Assembly (NCBI RefSeq): GCF_900116715.1
Contig: NZ_FPBM01000007.1
Span: forward strand, 124,001-188,000
Origin: Polaromonas sp. YR568
GTDB lineage: Bacteria > Pseudomonadota > Gammaproteobacteria > Burkholderiales > Burkholderiaceae_C
DNA: 64,000 nucleotides
Direction of reading: 5' to 3'
Below the pieces are notes generated by a model. That model did not search any database and had not been told where the DNA came from. It saw only the letters and a list, made by a program, of their open reading frames with translations. Shown one piece after another: positions 1 to 9,177 of the stretch (position 1 is its first letter; the number at the start of each line of letters is the position of its first letter). Position numbers and translations under genes: made by a program.

Positions 1-2218
1 GCAGTGCCTCATCACCGCTGATGTGGGCCATGATGCGCAGCTCAATCTGCGAGTAGTCGGCGCTGGCGATCACGCTGCCCGCGGGCGCGACGAAAGCTTC
101 GCGCACACGCCGGCCTTCCACCGTGCGGATCGGGATGTTCTGCAGGTTGGGGTCGTTGCTCGACAAGCGGCCCGTCACCGCGACGGCTTGCGCATAGTGC
201 GTGTGCACCCGGCCCGTGCGGGGGTCGGCCAGTTGCGCCAGCTTGTCGGTGTAAGTTCCCTTGAGTTTGCTGAGCGAGCGGTGCTCCAGCAGCTTGGCGG
301 GCAGCGGGTAATCCTCGGCCAGTTTTTCAAGCACTTCTTCGTCGGTGCTGCGCGCGCCGCTGGGCGTTTTCTTGATGACGGGCATGCCCAGCTTGTCAAA
401 GAAGATCTCGCCCAGTTGCTTGGGGCTGCCGAGGTTAAAGGGCTGGCCGGCGATCTCATACGCCTCGGATTCCAGCTGAATGATGCGCTGGCCCAGTTCG
501 TGGCTTTGCGCGGCCAGCGTGGGTGCGTCGATCAGCACGCCATTGCGTTCGATCCGGTAGAGGGTTTCGCTGCTTTTGATTTCCAGCTCATAGATGAAGC
601 GCAGCTTCTCGTTGGCCTCCAGTTGCGGCCAGAGCACGCGGTGCACGTCCAGCGTCTGGTCGGAGTCTTCGCAGGAATATTCGGCGGCCTTGGCGATATC
701 GACCTGGTTGAACTTGATCTGGTGCGCGCCCTTGCCGCACAGGTCTTCGTAGTTGATGCCGCTGCGCCCCACATGCCGCTCGGCCAGGCTGGCCAGGCCG
801 TGCGGCTTGTTCACTTCCAGCACATAGCTTTGCAGCATGGTGTCGTGCACATAGCCCTGCACTTCAATGCCGTGATTGGCGAACACATGGCGGTCATATT
901 TGACGTGCTGGCCCAGCTTGGCCTTGGCCGGGTTTTCCAGCCAGGGTTTAAGGCGCGCCAGCACCTCGTCGCGCGGCAGTTGCACGGGCGCATCGGGGTA
1001 GTCGTGCGTGAGTGGAATGTAGGCCGCCTCGCCGGGCGTGACGCTGAAACTCAGGCCGACGATCTCGGCGAGTATTTCATCGAGCGAGGTGGTTTCGGTG
1101 TCCAGCGCCACCAGCTCGGCGGCTTCAAGTTTGGTGAGCCAGCGGTCAAACGCCTCCCAGGTGAAGATGGTGTCGTACTTCAGGTTGCTGGCGCGCTCGG
1201 CCAGCGGGGCCTCCGGCGCCGCAGCCGGCTCATCAAACAGCCCGGGCGCATCCGGGTTGGCGACTGCCGCTTTGGCCGCGGGCTTGGTATGGCGCCCTTC
1301 CGGCCCGCCTATCAATTCGGGCGGCGTGCTTTCGGTGTCGATCTGCCTGACCAGCCCCTTGAAGCCGTATTTTTCGTAGAAGGCCTTCAAGGCGTCCGTC
1401 TGCTGGGCGCCCATGGCAATCGCGTCCAGGGCGGGCAGGCCGGCAATGTATTCAACCAGGTCACAGTCTTTTTTGATGGTCAGCAGCTCGCGGCCCTTGG
1501 GCAGCCAGTCCAGCGACTGGCGCAGGTTGTCGCCGACCACGCCCTTGATATCGCCGGCCTTGGCCACCAGCGCGTCCAGCGAGCCGTATTCGAGCAGCCA
1601 TTTCACAGCAGTCTTGGGTCCGACCTTGGGCACTCCGGGCACATTGTCGACCGCGTCACCCACCAGCGTCTGGTAGTCCACCATCAGGCGCGGCGGCACA
1701 CCGAACTCTGCTTCAACCCCGGCCATGTCGCGGCGGCGGTCGTTCATGGTGTCGATGACGGTGATGTTTTCATCGACCAGCTGGCTCAAATCCTTGTCGC
1801 CGCTGGAGATGATGACTTCAATCCCCTGCTGCGAGGCCATGCAGGCCAGGGTGCCGATCACGTCGTCGGCCTCGACGCCCGGCACGTCCAGCACCGTCCA
1901 GCCCAGCAGGCGCACCACCTCATGGATGGGCTCGACCTGGCTGCGCAGGTCGTCGGGCATGGGGGAGCGCTGGGCCTTGTACTCGGGGTAAAGCGCATCG
2001 CGAAAGGTCGGGCCTTTGGCGTCGAACACGCAGGCGGCGAAGTCGGCGCGCACATCCTTGCGCAGCTTTTGCATCATGTTGACCATGCCGCGGATGGCGC
2101 CCGTGGCCGGGCTGGCCGGGTCGCCCGGGTTGGCGCGCAGGTCGGGCATGGCGTGGAAAGCGCGGTACAGGTAGCTGGAACCATCGACCAGCAGAAGCGT
2201 TTTTTTGTCGGTACTCAT
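1..2218 (-). CDS. polA: DNA polymerase I, 3' end missing
   Basis: DNA polymerase I, for Okazaki-fragment processing and repair synthesis. The reverse-strand reading opens with MSTDKKTLLLVDGSSYLYRA, the usual start of the 5'-nuclease domain. FEN-type motifs follow (EADDVIGTLA, SSGDKDLSQLV, GVPKVGPKTA). A DnaQ-like 3'-5' exonuclease domain follows with ALDTETTSLD near residue 350 and a YSCEDSDQT segment. The palm domain begins with GRLSSNDPNLQNIP and motif A (DYSQIELR). The window edge cuts the gene about 739 codons in, so the C-terminal fingers and the rest of the palm are absent; the full protein is usually about 930 residues. It is divergent from the DUF2782 gene. No strong Shine-Dalgarno precedes the ATG. 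Confidence 0.97.
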   Translation of the reverse strand, partial: MSTDKKTLLLVDGSSYLYRAFHAMPDLRANPGDPASPATGAIRGMVNMMQKLRKDVRADFAACVFDAKGPTFRDALYPEYKAQRSPMPDDLRSQVEPIHEVVRLLGWTVLDVPGVEADDVIGTLACMASQQGIEVIISSGDKDLSQLVDENITVIDTMNDRRRDMAGVEAEFGVPPRLMVDYQTLVGDAVDNVPGVPKVGPKTAVKWLLEYGSLDALVAKAGDIKGVVGDNLRQSLDWLPKGRELLTIKKDCDLVEYIAGLPALDAIAMGAQQTDALKAFYEKYGFKGLVRQIDTESTPPELIGGPEGRHTKPAAKAAVANPDAPGLFDEPAAAPEAPLAERASNLKYDTIFTWEAFDRWLTKLEAAELVALDTETTSLDEILAEIVGLSFSVTPGEAAYIPLTHDYPDAPVQLPRDEVLARLKPWLENPAKAKLGQHVKYDRHVFANHGIEVQGYVHDTMLQSYVLEVNKPHGLASLAERHVGRSGINYEDLCGKGAHQIKFNQVDIAKAAEYSCEDSDQTLDVHRVLWPQLEANEKLRFIYELEIKSSETLYRIERNGVLIDAPTLAAQSHELGQRIIQLESEAYEIAGQPFNLGSPKQLGEIFFDKLGMPVIKKTPSGARSTDEEVLEKLAEDYPLPAKLLEHRSLSKLKGTYTDKLAQLADPRTGRVHTHYAQAVAVTGRLSSNDPNLQNIPIRTVEGRRVREAFVAPAGSVIASADYSQIELRIMAHISGDEAL

Positions 2219-2339
2219 GGGCCTGATTGTCAGGGATATCGGCCAGGCCCTGCCTGCGGCCTGGGCGCATCCCCCTACCCGCCGAAAACAGGGGTTTTCG
2301 CCTACACAGGCAGCCTCTTTATTACGACAGGCGCGGGCT

Positions 2340-2368
2340 TTGTCGGGCTGGGCCCGCAAGCCTACAAT
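2340..2368 (+). promoter_or_regulatory. sigma-70-like promoter for DUF2782 gene
   Basis: A -35-like TTGTCG (2340-2345) and a -10-like TACAAT (2363-2368) are separated by exactly 17 bp. The -10 ends 6 nt before the ATG at 2375, so the predicted transcription start coincides with the start codon and there is no room for a ribosome binding site. This suggests a leaderless mRNA; it is an inference from spacing only. Confidence 0.5.
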
Positions 2369-2374
2369 GCAGGC

Positions 2375-2719
2375 ATGAACCACCTTGTCCGCCCTCTTGT
2401 CGCTGTTTTTGCAGTGTTGCCGCTGGCTGCGGCCCTGGCCCAGGCGCCTGCGCAAAATGCCGAATCCGCGGCCAGGGCGGAAGCACCGGCACAGTCCGGC
2501 CGCCCCGACCAGACCATCCAGCGCATCCGCACCGAAGATGCCGGCACGCGCATCGACGAGCTGCGGGTGGGCGGGGAAACCCAGCAGATCACCGTGCAGC
2601 CCAAAACCGGCGGCCCGGCCTATGAGATCAAGCCGGCGGAAGGCGCCCGGGGCGCGGCGCCTGCAGCAGCCAACAGCGACACCAATGGTTCGCGCGTCTG
2701 GAACGTGCTGAAGTTCTGA
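2375..2719 (+). CDS. DUF2782 family periplasmic protein
   Basis: A 114-residue secreted protein of unknown function. It has an N-terminal signal peptide (MNHLVRPLVAVFAVLPLAAA, then LAQA), an Ala/Pro/Gln-rich linker, and a conserved-looking core: IQRIRTEDAGTRIDELRVGG, then QQITVQPK and YEIKP. It ends in SRVWNVLKF. This fits DUF2782, small proteins often found between polA and thrB in Burkholderiales (from memory). The ATG at 2375 is preferred because the signal peptide begins there; the frame is open far upstream only because it runs antisense to polA. thrB follows after 46 bp. Confidence 0.8.
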   Translation: MNHLVRPLVAVFAVLPLAAALAQAPAQNAESAARAEAPAQSGRPDQTIQRIRTEDAGTRIDELRVGGETQQITVQPKTGGPAYEIKPAEGARGAAPAAANSDTNGSRVWNVLKF

Positions 2720-2765
2720 TTTTCCGTTTTCAACATTCCAAGTATTTCAGGGTTCAGTTTCAGGC

Positions 2766-3716
2766 ATGGCCGTATATACCGAAGTCTCGTTTGACGAGGC
2801 TGCAGCGTTCTTGAACGCCCTGAATCTGGGGCAGCTGCAGAACATGAAGGGTGCCGCCGGCGGCATCGAAAACACCAACTACTTTGTCGACACCGACCAG
2901 GGCGAGTACGTCCTGACGCTGTTTGAGCGCCTGACCTTCGAGCAGCTGCCGTTTTACCTGCACCTGATGCAGCACCTGGCGGCGCACGGCATCCCGGTGC
3001 CGGACCCGGCGGGCGACACCAAAGGCAATATCCTCCACCAGCTCAAGGGCAAGCCGGCCTCCGTGGTCAGCAAGCTGCGCGGCCACAGCGAGCTGGCCCC
3101 CACCGCCGCGCACTGCGCCAGCGTGGGTGAAGCCCTGGCGCGCATGCACCTGGCCGGCCTGGACTACCCGCGCCGCCAGCCCAACCTGCGCGGCCTGGAC
3201 TGGTGGAACGACACCGTGCCGGTGGTGCTGCCCCATATCACTGACGAGCAAAGCAGCCTCATCCTGGGCGAGCTGGCCTACCAGAACCACATCGCGGCCT
3301 CCTCCGCCTGCCGCAGCCTGCCGCGCGGCGTCGTGCATGCCGACCTCTTTCGCGACAACGTGATGTTCGAGGACGGCAAGCTCACCGGCTTTTTTGATTT
3401 CTACTTTGCCGGCTGCGACACCTTTTTGTTCGACATCGGCGTCTGCCTGAACGACTGGTGCATAGACCTGGCCAGCGGCGCCGGTGACGATGCGCGTTCG
3501 GCAGCCTTTATGGCGGCCTACCAGGCCGTGCGCCCGCTGACCGCGCAGGAGCGCCAGTTGCTGCCCGCCATGCAGCGCGCCGGCGCCCTGCGCTTTTGGC
3601 TGTCACGCCTGTGGGACTTCCATTTGCCGCGCGAAGCGGCGGTGCTCAAGGCGCATGACCCCAGCCATTTCGAGCGCGTCCTGCGCGCGCGGCTCGCGCA
3701 GCCCTACGTGTTGTAA
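2766..3716 (+). CDS. thrB: Homoserine kinase, ThrB (kinase-fold type)
   Basis: Phosphorylates L-homoserine to O-phosphohomoserine in threonine biosynthesis. At 316 residues it belongs to the aminoglycoside-phosphotransferase-fold family, not the GHMP family. It starts MAVYTEVSFDEAAAFL, has an ATP-binding N-lobe (GGIENTNYFV, YVLTLFE), and a catalytic loop near residues 189-211 (VVHADLFRDNVMF then FFDFYFAGCD). In this loop HADLFRDN carries the catalytic Asp and metal-binding Asn, and FDF the DFG-like Asp. Length matches the family. The ATG follows the DUF2782 gene by 46 bp in the same direction, so they may be cotranscribed. Confidence 0.95.
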   Translation: MAVYTEVSFDEAAAFLNALNLGQLQNMKGAAGGIENTNYFVDTDQGEYVLTLFERLTFEQLPFYLHLMQHLAAHGIPVPDPAGDTKGNILHQLKGKPASVVSKLRGHSELAPTAAHCASVGEALARMHLAGLDYPRRQPNLRGLDWWNDTVPVVLPHITDEQSSLILGELAYQNHIAASSACRSLPRGVVHADLFRDNVMFEDGKLTGFFDFYFAGCDTFLFDIGVCLNDWCIDLASGAGDDARSAAFMAAYQAVRPLTAQERQLLPAMQRAGALRFWLSRLWDFHLPREAAVLKAHDPSHFERVLRARLAQPYVL

Positions 3717-3832
3717 GCCGGCCCGGCAGGGTTGATACACGGACTTGCCGCGGTGCCAGGCCACTTTCAGGCACACTGCCCCCTGCAACCCCCTGCCCGG
3801 CCCCGCCCGGCAACTCTCTCCCTGCGAGCACC

Positions 3833-4642
3833 ATGAAACTCAATATCGTTCCCGCGAGCACCGGCATGACCTGGGTCAGGCTGGGCATCAAGACCTTTTT
3901 GCAGCAGCCCCTGGCCATGTCGGGGCTGTTCTTTCTCTATATGGCCGCGGGCACGATATTGTCTTTTCTTCCGGTGTTCGGGCTCATCCTGGCGCTGATG
4001 ATCGTGCCGGCCGCCACGCTGGGCCTGATGGCCGCGACGCAAGAGGCGCTCAAAGGCAAGTTCCCCATGCCCACGGTGCTGATCAGCGCCTTTCGGGCAG
4101 GCCGCCAGCGGGTGCGGGCCATGCTGGTGCTGGGTGGCCTGTATGCCGCGGCCTGCCTGCTGATCACGCTGGCCGTGCCCTTGCTGGTGGGCGCCACCCC
4201 GCCTCCCGCAGCCGATGCGGGCCGTGAAGCCATGCTCACGCCCCAGTTCCAGCTGACCATGCTGGTCACCATGCTGTTTTACCTGCCGGTCTCGCTGCTC
4301 TTCTGGCATGCACCGGCGCTGGTCCACTGGCATGGCATTTCACCGGTCAAGAGTCTGTTTTTCAGCTTCGTGGCCTGCCTTCGCAACGCCGGTGCCTTCC
4401 TGATGTTCGGGCTGGGCTGGTTCGCCGTCTTCCTCGGCATGGGCATTGTGATCAGCCTGGTGTCCGGGCTGCTGGGCAGCGCCGAATTCATGGCCGCCGC
4501 CGTGATGCCGCTGGTATTGCTGATGGCGGCGATGTTTTCCACCTCGATTTACTTCACATTTCGTGATAGCTTCGTGGCCACGCCGCCCGGCGATTCGCCG
4601 GAAAGCGCTGAGGACGCCCAAAACACCAACGACAACCCCTGA
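3833..4642 (+). CDS. BPSS1780-type integral membrane protein
   Basis: A 269-residue inner-membrane protein of unknown function. The N-terminus (MKLNIVPASTGMTWVRLGIK) matches the Burkholderia BPSS1780-type family. At least five hydrophobic helices are visible: about residues 26-46, 50-70, 100-123, 143-163, 180-205 and 220-240. The C-terminal tail is polar and acidic. It sits between thrB and a FecR-domain gene in the same direction, 29 bp before the latter. Family identity comes from pattern recall, and nothing in the sequence indicates a substrate or partner. Confidence 0.8.
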   Translation: MKLNIVPASTGMTWVRLGIKTFLQQPLAMSGLFFLYMAAGTILSFLPVFGLILALMIVPAATLGLMAATQEALKGKFPMPTVLISAFRAGRQRVRAMLVLGGLYAAACLLITLAVPLLVGATPPPAADAGREAMLTPQFQLTMLVTMLFYLPVSLLFWHAPALVHWHGISPVKSLFFSFVACLRNAGAFLMFGLGWFAVFLGMGIVISLVSGLLGSAEFMAAAVMPLVLLMAAMFSTSIYFTFRDSFVATPPGDSPESAEDAQNTNDNP

Positions 4643-4671
4643 CGACCCCACCGTTACCCCAGGAGAGCTTC

Positions 4672-5439
4672 ATGACCCAGCACCAGTTGCAAGGCCGTAG
4701 TGAAAAAGAGATTTTGTGGTTTCAAAGGCGAGACACGCTCAAGGCCGCAGCCGCCTGGGTGGCCATGGGTGGGCTGCCCGCCGCCATGGCACAGCAGCGC
4801 AGCAATATCGTCCAGCTCCGGGGCGACGCCCTGCTCAACGGCCGCCAGCTGCAGACCGGCCAGACCATCCTCACCGGTGATCAGATCCAGACAGGGCCCG
4901 GCTCCAACCTGATGTTTGTCATCGGCAACTCGGCCTTCCAGGTGCGCGAAAACTCCTTCATGACGGTGGAGCGCGGCAACTCGATCAACACCGTGAGCCT
5001 GCTGCGCCTGCTCACGGGCGCGGTGGTCAGCGTCTGGGGCCGGGGCAGCAACCGCTCCATCAACTTGCCCACACTCACGGCCGGCATACGCGGCACGGGC
5101 GTGTATGCCGAGGTGTTTGCCTCGCAAGGCAACCGCAGCTATTTTTGCAACTGCTACGGCACGGTCGACATGGAGTCCAACGGCGAGAAAACCGTGTCAC
5201 AGGCCAGTTACCACCAGTCATTCTGGGGCGAAGTCGAGCCCAAAAACGGTCGCCGGCTGACGCCCGCCAATGCGATCAACCACAGCGACGAGGAACTCGA
5301 ATTCCTCGCGGGCCTGATCAACCAGCGCACGGCCTGGCAGATCGCGGGCAAAAAAGGCGTGAAGGACGGTATGGGTTACATGGACACCCAGCCCGGGCAG
5401 ACGCATCCCGCGCAGTCAGCGCAAGTGCCGGTCCGCTAA
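4672..5439 (+). CDS. FecR-domain exported protein with Tat-like signal
   Basis: A 255-residue exported protein. The N-terminus has a Tat-like signal: a long polar n-region, a twin arginine (FQRRDTLKA), then the hydrophobic AAAAWVAMGGLPAAMA ending before QQRSN. Residues 45-155 look like a FecR-type beta domain: NIVQLRGDALLNGR, QTILTGDQIQTGP, SNLMFVIGNSAFQVREN, LLRLLTGAVVSVWG, PTLTAGIRGTGVYAEV. There is a CNCYG motif near residue 160. No sigma factor or TonB receptor is adjacent, so it is unlikely to be an anti-sigma regulator. AGGAGAG upstream (4660-4666) is a good ribosome binding site. Function unknown. Confidence 0.75.
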   Translation: MTQHQLQGRSEKEILWFQRRDTLKAAAAWVAMGGLPAAMAQQRSNIVQLRGDALLNGRQLQTGQTILTGDQIQTGPGSNLMFVIGNSAFQVRENSFMTVERGNSINTVSLLRLLTGAVVSVWGRGSNRSINLPTLTAGIRGTGVYAEVFASQGNRSYFCNCYGTVDMESNGEKTVSQASYHQSFWGEVEPKNGRRLTPANAINHSDEELEFLAGLINQRTAWQIAGKKGVKDGMGYMDTQPGQTHPAQSAQVPVR

Positions 5440-5465
5440 CCCGCCGACACACCACGCGCGGTGTG

Positions 5466-5852
5466 TCAGGGCGTGTATCGGACCTCGAGGATTTCGTACT
5501 CCATTGCTTCCTCGTAGGTCTTGGCGTCATTGAGCGCCAGGTGCAGCAGAATTTTTGGCGCATGGGCCTTGATGACCCGGTGCATCAGCATGCCGACGGC
5601 AATCATCGGCAAGCCCACCCACAGATAACCGTAGAGCGAAAGCACAACGCCTATGCCCAGCAGGGGCAGCGAAATGCCGACCACAAAGAGGCGGTGCTTG
5701 ACGTACTTTTGCGCGCGCTCCGGGTTCACGATCACGCGAAAGCGACCCATCGGCAGGCCGGTCTTGAACTCCTGGTGCGGCACGTAAACCGCCGAAGTGC
5801 TTTCTGAGTTGTCGCCATTTTGGGCGCCGGTTGCGGAATTTGTCTCTGTCAT
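5466..5852 (-). CDS. Small two-helix membrane protein, unknown
   Basis: A 128-residue protein I do not recognise. It has a polar, Ser/Thr-rich N-terminus (residues 1-40), then basic RFRVIVNPERAQKYVKHR, two adjacent hydrophobic helices (about 55-73 and 76-92: LFVVGISLPLLGIGVVLSL and WVGLPMIAVGMLMH), and a soluble C-terminus ending YEILEVRYTP. It lies convergent with the FecR-domain gene and 56 bp downstream of uvrD on the same strand, so it could share the uvrD transcript. No catalytic motif is visible. Confidence 0.7.
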   Translation of the reverse strand: MTETNSATGAQNGDNSESTSAVYVPHQEFKTGLPMGRFRVIVNPERAQKYVKHRLFVVGISLPLLGIGVVLSLYGYLWVGLPMIAVGMLMHRVIKAHAPKILLHLALNDAKTYEEAMEYEILEVRYTP

Positions 5853-5908
5853 TTTTTTCTCATCAGGGTGGGTTCAATTAAAAGCTTGCCTCAAGCAGCG
5901 CGGGGCCG

Positions 5909-8347
5909 CTACACCACGGTCAATTTGGCCACACTCAGGGCCAGCCATTTCACCCCGTGGCGCGTGAAGTTGATTTGAGCACGGGCATCGTCGCCGCTGC
6001 CTTCGAGCATCATCACCTTGCCTTCGCCGAACTTGGCATGGAACACTTCCATGCCGCTTTTCAACCCGTGCGAAGGCGCGTTCTTCTGCGGCGGCACAGG
6101 CGGGCTGGCAAAACGCTCGGCCGAGCCGGCCTTTGAAGAAGAAAAAACGCTGCTGGCCCAGTCTTTACGACCGCCACCCGCGCCTGAATTGCCGGCACCA
6201 CCCCAGCTGCCCGAACCCATGCCCGAGGCAAAGCCCTGGTTCTTGGGCGTGATCCACTTGAGCGCGGCTTCCGGCAGCTCGTCGAAAAACCGGCTCCTGA
6301 GGTTGTAGCGCGTCTGGCCGTGCAGCATGCGCGTCTGCGAATGGCTGAGGTAGAGCCGCTTGCGCGCGCGCGTGATCGCCACGTACATCAGGCGGCGCTC
6401 TTCCTCCAGGCCGTCGCGGTCGCTCATCGAATTTTCATGCGGAAAGATACCGTCTTCCAGGCCGGTGATGAACACGCAGTCAAACTCCAGCCCCTTGGAC
6501 GAATGCACCGTCATAAGCTGCACCGCGTCTTGCCCGGCCTGCGCCTGGTTGTCGCCGGACTCCAGCGCGGCATGCGTGAGGAAGGCCGCCAGCGGCGACA
6601 GCGTCTCGCCGGTTTCGGTGTCGGGCGCCAGCGTCTCGGGCAGCGGTTCATTGAGTTGCGGCGCGGACGCATCCAGCCCCTGGCTGGCAGGCGATTGTGT
6701 GAGCCGCGCTCCCAGCTCATCAACCGGCAGCGCTACCGCGTCGCGGCCAAAACCTTCCTGGCCGACAAAGGATTCGGCGGCGTTAACCAGTTCGGCCAAG
6801 TTCTCCAGCCGGTCCTGGCCTTCTTTTTCGGTTTTGTAATGCTCTTCCAACCCGCTGTGCTGCAGCACCAGCTCGATGATCTCGCGCAGCGTCAGGCCCG
6901 TGGTCTGCTCGCGCAGCACGTCGATCTTGGCCACAAAAGCGCCCAGGTTGGCACCGGCCTTGCCGGTGGTGGCGCTCACACCGTCGTAGAGCGAGCAGCC
7001 CGCGGCGCGTGCGGTGTCCTGCAACTGCTCGATGCTGCGCGCCCCAATGCCGCGCGGCGGGAAGTTGACGACGCGCATGAAGCTGGTGTCGTCGCGCGGG
7101 TTCTCCAGCAGGCGCAGGTAAGCCAGTGCGTGCTTGATTTCAGCGCGCTCGAAAAAGCGCAAGCCGCCATACACGCGGTAAGGCACGCCGGCATTAAAGA
7201 GCGCGGTTTCCATTACCCGGCTTTGCGCATTGCTGCGGTAGAGCAGCGCAATCTCTTTGCGCTCGACGCCATCGCGCACCAGTTGTTTGACCTCGTCGAC
7301 AAACCATTGCGCCTCGGCGAAGTCGGTGGCTGACTCATACACACGCACCGGCTCGCCCGGGCCGGCCTCGGTGCGCAGGTTTTTGCCCAGGCGTTTGCTG
7401 TTGTGGCTGATCAGCTCGTTGGCTGAATCGAGGATGTTGCCGAAGCTGCGGTAGTTGCGCTCCAGCTTGATCTGGTGCGTGACCTCAAACTCGCGCACAA
7501 AGTCGGCCATGTTGCCCACGCGTGCGCCGCGAAAGGCGTAAATGCTCTGGTCGTCGTCACCCACGGCCACGACCGAGCCGCCCGGCATGGCGCCGGCGCC
7601 CTGAATGGCATCCGGCCCCTGCCCGGCCAGCATCTTGATCCAGGCGTACTGCAGCTTGTTGGTGTCCTGAAACTCGTCGATCAGGATGTGGCGAAAGCGC
7701 CGCTGGTAATGCTCGCGCACCGGTGCGTTGTCGCGCAGCAGTTCGTAGCTGCGCAGCATCAGCTCGCCGAAGTCGACCACGCCTTCGCGCTGGCACTGCT
7801 CTTCATACAGGGCATAAATCTCGACCTTCTTGCGGCCTTCTTCGTCCCGCACCTGCACGTCTTTGGCGCGCAGGCCGTCTTCCTTGTTGCCGGCGATGAA
7901 CCACATCAGCTGCTTGGGCGGAAAACGCTCGTCGTCGATGTTGTACTGCTTGCACAGGCGCTTGATAGCCGACAGCTGGTCTTGCGTGTCGAGGATCTGG
8001 AAACTCTGCGGCAAATTGGCCAGCTTGTAGTGCGCACGCAAAAACCGGTTGCACAGGCCGTGGAAGGTGCCAATCCACATGCCGCGCACATTCACCGGCA
8101 GCATGGCCGACAGGCGCGCCATCATTTCCTTGGCCGCCTTGTTGGTGAAGGTGACGGCCAGAATACCGCCTGGCGAGACCTGGCCGGTCTGCAGCAGCCA
8201 GGCGATGCGCGTCGTCAGCACCCGTGTCTTGCCGGAGCCGGCGCCCGCCAGGATCAGTGCGTGCGTGGCGGGCAAAGTCACCGCGGCCAGTTGCTCCGGG
8301 TTAAGATTTTGTAAGAGAGGGGAGGTTGGCGCGACTTCTGAGAACAT
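5909..8347 (-). CDS. uvrD: UvrD/PcrA-type DNA helicase II
   Basis: Superfamily 1A 3'-5' DNA helicase (812 residues) of mismatch and nucleotide excision repair. Visible motifs: LNPEQLAAV (Q motif) near residue 17, Walker A AGAGSGKTRVLTTR near 35, motif Ia AVTFTNKAA, motif II DEFQDTN, motif III DDDQSIYAFRGA, motif IV LERNYRS, motif V VQLMTVHSSKGLEFDCVF, and motif VI YVAITRARKRLYL. The C-terminus has a Gly/Ser-rich linker, then a Tudor-like tail (GMEVFHAKFGEGKVMMLEG) as in PcrA/UvrD proteins that contact RNA polymerase. Its start is only 21 bp from the divergent secreted-protein gene, so its promoter must overlap the start of that gene. Confidence 0.96.
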   Translation of the reverse strand: MFSEVAPTSPLLQNLNPEQLAAVTLPATHALILAGAGSGKTRVLTTRIAWLLQTGQVSPGGILAVTFTNKAAKEMMARLSAMLPVNVRGMWIGTFHGLCNRFLRAHYKLANLPQSFQILDTQDQLSAIKRLCKQYNIDDERFPPKQLMWFIAGNKEDGLRAKDVQVRDEEGRKKVEIYALYEEQCQREGVVDFGELMLRSYELLRDNAPVREHYQRRFRHILIDEFQDTNKLQYAWIKMLAGQGPDAIQGAGAMPGGSVVAVGDDDQSIYAFRGARVGNMADFVREFEVTHQIKLERNYRSFGNILDSANELISHNSKRLGKNLRTEAGPGEPVRVYESATDFAEAQWFVDEVKQLVRDGVERKEIALLYRSNAQSRVMETALFNAGVPYRVYGGLRFFERAEIKHALAYLRLLENPRDDTSFMRVVNFPPRGIGARSIEQLQDTARAAGCSLYDGVSATTGKAGANLGAFVAKIDVLREQTTGLTLREIIELVLQHSGLEEHYKTEKEGQDRLENLAELVNAAESFVGQEGFGRDAVALPVDELGARLTQSPASQGLDASAPQLNEPLPETLAPDTETGETLSPLAAFLTHAALESGDNQAQAGQDAVQLMTVHSSKGLEFDCVFITGLEDGIFPHENSMSDRDGLEEERRLMYVAITRARKRLYLSHSQTRMLHGQTRYNLRSRFFDELPEAALKWITPKNQGFASGMGSGSWGGAGNSGAGGGRKDWASSVFSSSKAGSAERFASPPVPPQKNAPSHGLKSGMEVFHAKFGEGKVMMLEGSGDDARAQINFTRHGVKWLALSVAKLTVV

Positions 8348-8368
8348 CCCTCATTGTAGAAAGCCCCG

Positions 8369-9106
8369 ATGAAACCATTTGTGCACCGTTCTTCAGCCCT
8401 GGCGTTCACGTCGTTAATGCTGGCTGCCGCCGCCCTGGCGCCTGCCGGCACAGCCTGGGCCCAGTCCTTTTGCGCCAGCGACGGCCAGCCCAAACCCGTG
8501 CAGTTGCTGGAGCGTTTCATCAACGCCGACTGCGACACGTGCTGGGCCGACCCGGCCACGCCCAAGGCCGCAGCCAACCAGCTGGCCATCGACTGGGTGC
8601 TACCCGGCAGCAAGGGCGATGACGCACCGCTGTCGGCCGTGGCCGCCCGCGAAGCGCTGGCCCGCCTGGCGGTGCTCGGCAAAACCCCGCCAGCGCAATC
8701 CCTGGCCTCTACCCAGCCAGTCACCGGCCTCAAAGGCGCCACGCTGCGTGTTGCGCATGGCCTGCCGCTCAATGGCTACCTGGGCACCTCCATTGAACTC
8801 AAACCCATTCCAGCCGCCGCCAAGGGCCGGCAATGGACCGCCTGGCTGGCTTTGGTAGAAACCCTGCCGGCGGGCGCCGAAAACTCGCCTGTCGAGCGAA
8901 ATCTGATCAGAAACGTGCTACAGACCACATGGGACGGGCGCAAGCCGCTATCAAAGGGAGAGCAAAACCGCTTCTTCGACGGACGCTCCATGAGCATCGC
9001 GGAAGGCGCCAACCCTGAGCGCATGCGTGTGGTGGGCTGGGTGGAAGACGACAAAGGCCAGGTGCGGGTGGCCGCCGAGTCCCGCTGCGGCCCGCCCCAA
9101 AAATAA
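8369..9106 (+). CDS. Secreted protein with CxxC motif, unknown
   Basis: A 245-residue protein with a clear signal peptide (residues 1-31, ending GTAWAQS). Just inside the mature part it has VQLLERFINADCDTCWADP. This CxxC resembles the position of the cysteine pair in thioredoxin-fold DUF1223 proteins, but the match is weak and the rest is divergent. Further cysteines lie at SFCASDG and near the C-terminus (SRCGPP). The vWA/VIT gene follows 71 bp downstream in the same direction. The segment 8938-8955 resembles a short intergenic repeat seen elsewhere in the window. Confidence 0.7.
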   Translation: MKPFVHRSSALAFTSLMLAAAALAPAGTAWAQSFCASDGQPKPVQLLERFINADCDTCWADPATPKAAANQLAIDWVLPGSKGDDAPLSAVAAREALARLAVLGKTPPAQSLASTQPVTGLKGATLRVAHGLPLNGYLGTSIELKPIPAAAKGRQWTAWLALVETLPAGAENSPVERNLIRNVLQTTWDGRKPLSKGEQNRFFDGRSMSIAEGANPERMRVVGWVEDDKGQVRVAAESRCGPPQK

Positions 9107-9177
9107 TTTCAGGCATTTAACCCCGTTGCGCCGCGCGCCCCGTTTAAGGGTGCATCGCCAACAACAAAGGGGTTTTT

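Noticed and set aside
23..2374. Very long open frame on the + strand (23-2719)
   Set aside because: It runs antisense to polA, which has full family motifs on the other strand. Only the last part (2375-2719, with a signal peptide) is a real gene.
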